The notes under the pieces were generated by a model. It worked only from the letters and a program-made list of their open reading frames with translations, did not search any database and was not told where the DNA came from. Of a DNA stretch of 64,000 nt, positions 60,501 to 64,000 are shown piece after piece. The number at the start of each line of letters is the position of its first letter. The first letter of the stretch is position 1. Where the stretch lies: the NCBI GenBank assembly GCA_030248215.1, contig JASANG010003092.1, positions 620,001-684,000 of the forward strand, given 5' to 3'. The position numbers were made by a program, and so were the translations under genes. The stretch is from Enoplolaimus lenunculus (lineage: Eukaryota > Nematoda > Enoplea > Enoplida > Thoracostomopsidae).

Positions 60501-61269
60501 ACACAAAAAATTTTTCTGAATTTATTCAGAAAAGTATTTTCTGTGGCAAATCTGAAAAGTTTTTCTGATTTCTAAGACAATTTTTATAAAAATAACAGGA
60601 AAACGTTTATTTTCCGACCTTATTTCAAAAGTTTTTTGAAAACTTTTCTGTTATGACGGAAATACTTTTCAAATACATCTTGCTAATCATATCCCTTAAA
60701 TGTAAGAAATTTTCTCTTAAATATGATAGATGTTATTTTGAGTGAAAGTGCACGCGAATACAGCGCATTTTTTGCACTGAGTGGCTTAAAATTACCGCAC
60801 AAAACAGCGTTTAGCTGCGCTAGCTATTCATTTTATAGTTTGTTCACTTACAAGACTTACAAAAAAAGAATGTTGTATGATGCAGTTTGAAACGTGAAGT
60901 GTTTAAAATACCGTTTTAAAGCGCGATCTTTCAATTGTTTTAGCGAGCAAAAATAGTTTTGATTTTGATCAAAAACTAACGTTTACCGTCGTTGACAAAA
61001 ACACGACTCGCTACTATCCATACACCGTTGGCAATAAGTTTCGTTGGACTGGCCAGTTATTTTCAACCAATGGAAAAATCGACACCAAATCCGATTTGAT
61101 CAAAGATTTGAACGTTATTGGGGCACAGTCGTATTATCAAATGGGCCGGTTACATCCGTTTCTAAGACGTCCGTCACATTATTCACCGGAAGTCTATCAA
61201 AATCCTGTATTGTCATCGTATATTGAACAAGAAAAACAGCATCCACATATTAATAATGCAAAAACGTAA
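57537..61269 (+). CDS. Small secreted cysteine-free protein (four exons, 228 aa)
   Basis: Exons: 57537-57591, 58603-58812, 59535-59630, 60944-61269; all phases agree and each acceptor is a clear AG. Exon 1 is almost entirely a signal peptide, MAQIVVLLIFAASCITLL, with cleavage likely just before or at EARYINV. The next residues, RTKRHPHGP, contain R-T-K-R, a furin-type processing site. The mature part is rich in Pro, Tyr, Asn and Arg (DALPAWIPRPQQ, PLLFPNDKRITN, PYTVGNKFRWTGQLF), has one NTT glycosylation site and no cysteine. I do not recognise the family and no membrane span follows the signal. The exon 2 donor (ACAA|GTTTGT) is weak; exon 2 could end elsewhere. A secreted structural or signalling precursor is plausible, but that is inference. 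Confidence 0.75.
58428..58552. mobile_element. Half copy of the palindromic CACTG element
   Basis: CACTGCAAAAAATGGTGAGT, CTGAAATAGGCTCTGCAGGA and CTCGACTCAGTGAGTTGGAG match one arm and the centre of the element at 38290-38497. It lies in intron 1 of the secreted-protein gene. Confidence 0.6.
58858..59050 (+). mobile_element. Decayed TTAGGC-family MITE in an intron
   Basis: ATAACAGTATAGCCTAAGCA at the left, GAAGCAAAAAATTAGTCTAA and GCTTAAACCTACTCTATTGA at the right. It begins about 45 bp after exon 2 of the secreted-protein gene. Confidence 0.5.
59173..59353 (+). mobile_element. TTAGGC-bearing MITE in an intron (about 180 bp)
   Basis: GGCCAATGTAAAGAGCAGGG at the left, two CCTAAG arrays, then TTAGTCTAAAGCTTAAGCTT, CTAGTCCCACAGAAAAACG and TTCCGCCCCCGATCC. 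The outer right end is lost. Confidence 0.65.
59951..60420 (+). pseudogene. Tandemly duplicated coding-like segment (about 212-bp unit), origin unknown
   Basis: The block from AGCTTCGTTAAGTTCACGGG (59951) recurs at 60163 (AGCTTCGTTAAGTTCACGGG again). Both copies continue with CAAAGTATTGAA, ATTGATATTC and TTTTTAGATAAAAGTAA. Short peptide-like stretches are visible, for example ERVIKIQSIEELSLRLK in the first copy and KYHHVAQKLNTLYWRKD after the second, but no single frame runs through. It lies in the last intron of the secreted-protein gene. It may be a decayed gene fragment; I do not recognise it. Confidence 0.35.
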
Positions 61270-62061
61270 CGATATTGCCAATGGCACATATATAGCATAC
61301 AGTAAAAATTGCGTTTCATAACATTTGTTAGCCAAATCCCCCGTCAAAAATTTCTGGTTTCGCTTCTGGCGCTGCTTAAGAATATTACATCTAAAGTTCA
61401 TGATAAAACATTAACCGCTTAGGGTGAAGCCAATCGTTCCGTGAAAACCAGCCTTTGTGCTGAAGTGGAGCCAATCCGTTAAACGGACCATGTACCCTGT
61501 AACGGTCTGTCTCACTAAGCCTGGGCGCATAAGCTTAAAATCCTAAATATAACACTAAACACAAGCATAAGACCTCCCATTCTCTAAGTCCCGCAGCCTT
61601 TCTGCCTTCCAGTAGAAATGCCTTTTTAAGTATTACATGGACGCGTTAAATAATGGCGCAAGGAAAAAAATTGTAAGGTAGGTACCTCATCATTGATTCT
61701 TAAAAATTTCTGAGGGAAAAATCGCAAAGTAAATCGAAAAGGACCTTATCATTTTTTCACAAAAAATTTTCTGAGGGGAAAAATTGTAAAGTAGGGATGG
61801 ACCCTACCATTTTAGGACAAAAACTTTTTGATGGAGGGTGTCCGAGTTCGGCTCCTTCTTTGTATACGCTGGTGGGCAGCGTGTGTGTCACTTTTTTTAG
61901 TTTTTGTATATTATATGACGCGTATAAATGGATTGTATTTCATTACCAGCAGGGGCTGATAATGACTCAACGGCGGGTCTCAAAATAGATTGATAATAAA
62001 TTTTGAGTTCAAATATAGTTCTATATACATTCTCAATTATTACTTTTGAAGCACGTTTCGA

Positions 62062-62172
62062 CCCATGTATATATAGATCACGGGTGGGCGGTTGTTTCGC
62101 CGGACCTCAATTGTGAAAACTTGAGTTTTAGACTATTTTTTGCTTAGGCTTATGAATATGCTTATAGAAATC
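62062..62172 (-). mobile_element. TTAGGC-family MITE remnant
   Basis: CCCATGTATATATAGATCAC, GGGTGGGCGGTTGTTTCGCC, TTTTAGACTATTTTTTGC and one TTAGGC hexamer before TTATGAATATGCTTATAG. The far end is missing. Confidence 0.5.
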
Positions 62173-62994
62173 GAATAATTAACAAATCCAAGCTGCACAT
62201 TTGTCAATAATTTCAAATGTTGGCAACAACTTGCATTTTTACACTGTTTTATTACCATGAAATTTTAAAAATATACACAAAATCTAAAAGCATTTTATAG
62301 AACACAGACACAAACTAAAGCCGTTTTGCACAAGCTCGCTATCTAAGAGCACGTATACGATTAATGGCTGCACTGTACTTTTGCGTGACGTACAACGCCG
62401 CGCTGCGATTGTGAAAAGTACCGTCCAGTTCAGATCTGCAACTACGAAAGGTCGAGACGCAGGCTGCCTCTCCCCAAACGACCCGCGGGTTCTTTCGTGG
62501 AAGATTTTTTTTGACTGCCAACGATTAGAAAGTATTCCTTTCCTCCTCTGTAGACATCAACAAGTCACCCTCTGAAATGAGATTTCCTAGTGGTACGAAT
62601 GTCTTAGTTCTATGATAGAAAATGGACGGTTCTTATTTGAAAAGTTAATTAAAATCGTTGTTACGCGCTTAGACGGCAAACTATAGCATCTACGATAACA
62701 TATAGATATGAAATACAAAGGTGAACTGGTCATAGAGCGATGGTGAGACAAACGCTTATCGAACAATATCGCCTTCATTGCGAAGTTTAATTAATTTTTT
62801 TAGCCAAGACCAGTCAAATGCGTTCCTTTTTACCAAAATCAGGATCGCAACAACGAGGAGCGACCTTGCTCAAAATTCAACCATGTTTACTTGCCCCATC
62901 AAGAAAATGTTCTGGCTTCGTTTGCAAAAATTTCATGGTTGCGAGCTTCGAAACTTTTTCATGTTTAAAGCGTTTGATATACGCTCAAGTATGC

Positions 62995-63090
62995 GAATTA
63001 TAAGATGCGCACATGCAACAGTTCGCTAGTTTGGAAACTTATCGTTAACTGGTCATAGGTGCTATACACAGTTGAGAATATGGGTCCTGG
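62995..63090 (+). repeat. SINE-like dispersed repeat with GAGAATATGGGTCC tail
   Basis: GTTCGCTAGTTTGGAAACTT, AACTGGTCATAGGTGCTATA and CACAGTTGAGAATATGGGTC follow the order of the copies at 14296 and 18270. Confidence 0.4.
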
Positions 63091-63361
63091 TTGCAAGCCT
63101 GATTGCACGAAGCAGTTAACAGTATCGCGCAGTGAAGCTTGTGCAAGCAGCCGCAAGCTCTCTTTCGTGCGGTTCAAAGTTATGCAATTTCCACAAAACC
63201 ATGCGTACACTAGGTGACTTTTGATTTGACTGCGATGAACATTGAAGCCAAAAAGCTTCAGTGTTCAGCGCACTGAACCAAAAAAGCTTAACCAGTAATT
63301 AATTGGTGTTCTACTTATCCAAGAATACAAGTCATGAATAGCGGAACTTTACGCTAAGCAT

Positions 63362-63522
63362 AACCGTAGCCAGCTGACCTTGCTAGGGGGCTAAAATTTT
63401 TTCGGAAGAGTATACAAAGGTTTTCGTTGACTTTACAATCGAGGTTGAAAATTCGCTAGGGGGGAGGCAAAATTTGTCTAGGTGAACTCAGCCCAAATTG
63501 CCCCCCTTTCGCTGCGGGCCGA
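63362..63522 (+). mobile_element. CAGGCCCGTAGCC-family MITE
   Basis: AACCGTAGCCAGCTGACCTT, GGTTTTCGTTGACTTTACAA and a right end CCTTTCGCTGCGGGCC. Length is close to the 164-bp standard. Confidence 0.55.
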
Positions 63523-64000
63523 CACTGAGAGCCAAACATTTATACAATAACATTAATACATAATTGATAACTGAATTAATCAACAACTTGGCCCTCATGT
63601 TATCAATTCAAAACAACAAAACCACATGAACAAAGCTTTAAACTTAAACAAGCTTAGGTTTGATATATTTGGTGTAAACGCAGGTAAAGCGAAAATGCTG
63701 AAATCTTGGGTTGGCCAAATTTTTGAGTTTATCAATTGCATCAATTCATTATACCAGTTACGGATAAATTATAAAGTGTTTAGAAATTTAAAATACCTTA
63801 TTAATTTTATCGTTATTTTGATAAAATACCTCTGAAATGACCGTTACTTAAATTAATAGCTGTGACCCTGAATAAACGAATTATGCAAAACCGAATCGCT
63901 TCCACCTTATTAAAACACAGTTTCTGTCCCTGTTTTTGTCGATTGAGTTCCCCCCTGCTAGTTCGAAACGCTGTTTTGTTGCTCTGCCAATTACTGACGG

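Larger units (their letters stand above)
61270..64000. other. Region downstream of the last gene, mostly repeats
   Basis: 61300-61375 and 61665-61850 are fragments of the CACTAGCGGATCC family (CCCCCGTCAAAAATTTCTGG; CATCATTGATTCTTAAAAAT). 62062-62172 is a TTAGGC-family remnant, 62995-63090 a SINE-like repeat, and 63362-63522 a CAGGCCCGTAGCC-family MITE. The GC-richer stretch 62339-62560 has overlapping frames on both strands but no recognisable motif. No gene is supported. Confidence 0.45.

Noticed and set aside
62339-62575. Overlapping frames of 60-64 codons on both strands as a gene
   Set aside because: No recognisable domain, no clear splice sites and no continuation on either side.

Overview
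The window looks like nuclear DNA of a nematode. Short arrays of TTAGGC, the nematode telomere hexamer, are scattered through it inside transposon-like elements. One gene is a patched-related (PTR/PTCHD) membrane protein, a family greatly expanded in nematodes. Introns have GT..AG borders and the non-coding DNA is AT-rich and full of repeats. I cannot name the species. A repeat-rich enoplean nematode is a guess only.

All genes I can support lie on the + strand. (1) 191-597 is one internal exon of a Ser/Thr/Ala-rich protein whose neighbouring exons I could not place. (2) 7214-9715 is a two-exon gene for an unrecognised 651-residue protein with one coiled coil and long low-complexity stretches. 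(3) 28935-34108 is a five-exon gene for a PRC1/Ase1/MAP65 spindle-midzone protein (536 aa by my model). (4) 39915-52485 is a twelve-exon patched-related RND-type protein (1269 aa by my model) with an Asn-rich insert of about 300 residues next to its sterol-sensing half. (5) 57537-61269 is a four-exon gene for a small secreted, cysteine-free protein (228 aa). In genes 2 to 5 every proposed splice junction keeps the reading frame.

The rest is mostly transposon debris. Several families of short non-autonomous elements have terminal inverted repeats and 8-bp target duplications, the hallmark of hAT transposons. The most striking family carries two internal TTAGGC arrays between its ends and is present in about a dozen and a half full or partial copies. 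Other families start with CAGGCCCGTAGCC, CAGGGTTCC, CATGGTGCAACCGG or CACTAGCGGATCC. There is also a 430-bp repeat that looks like a solo LTR or a TIR element, a 208-bp near-perfect palindrome, tRNA-derived SINE heads, and a 14-unit intronic minisatellite of about 101 bp.

I see no operon, CRISPR array, rRNA or intact tRNA. The genes do not form an obvious pathway. Their shared feature is triplet-repeat (AAC/AAT) expansion coding for Asn runs in three of the four multi-exon genes.
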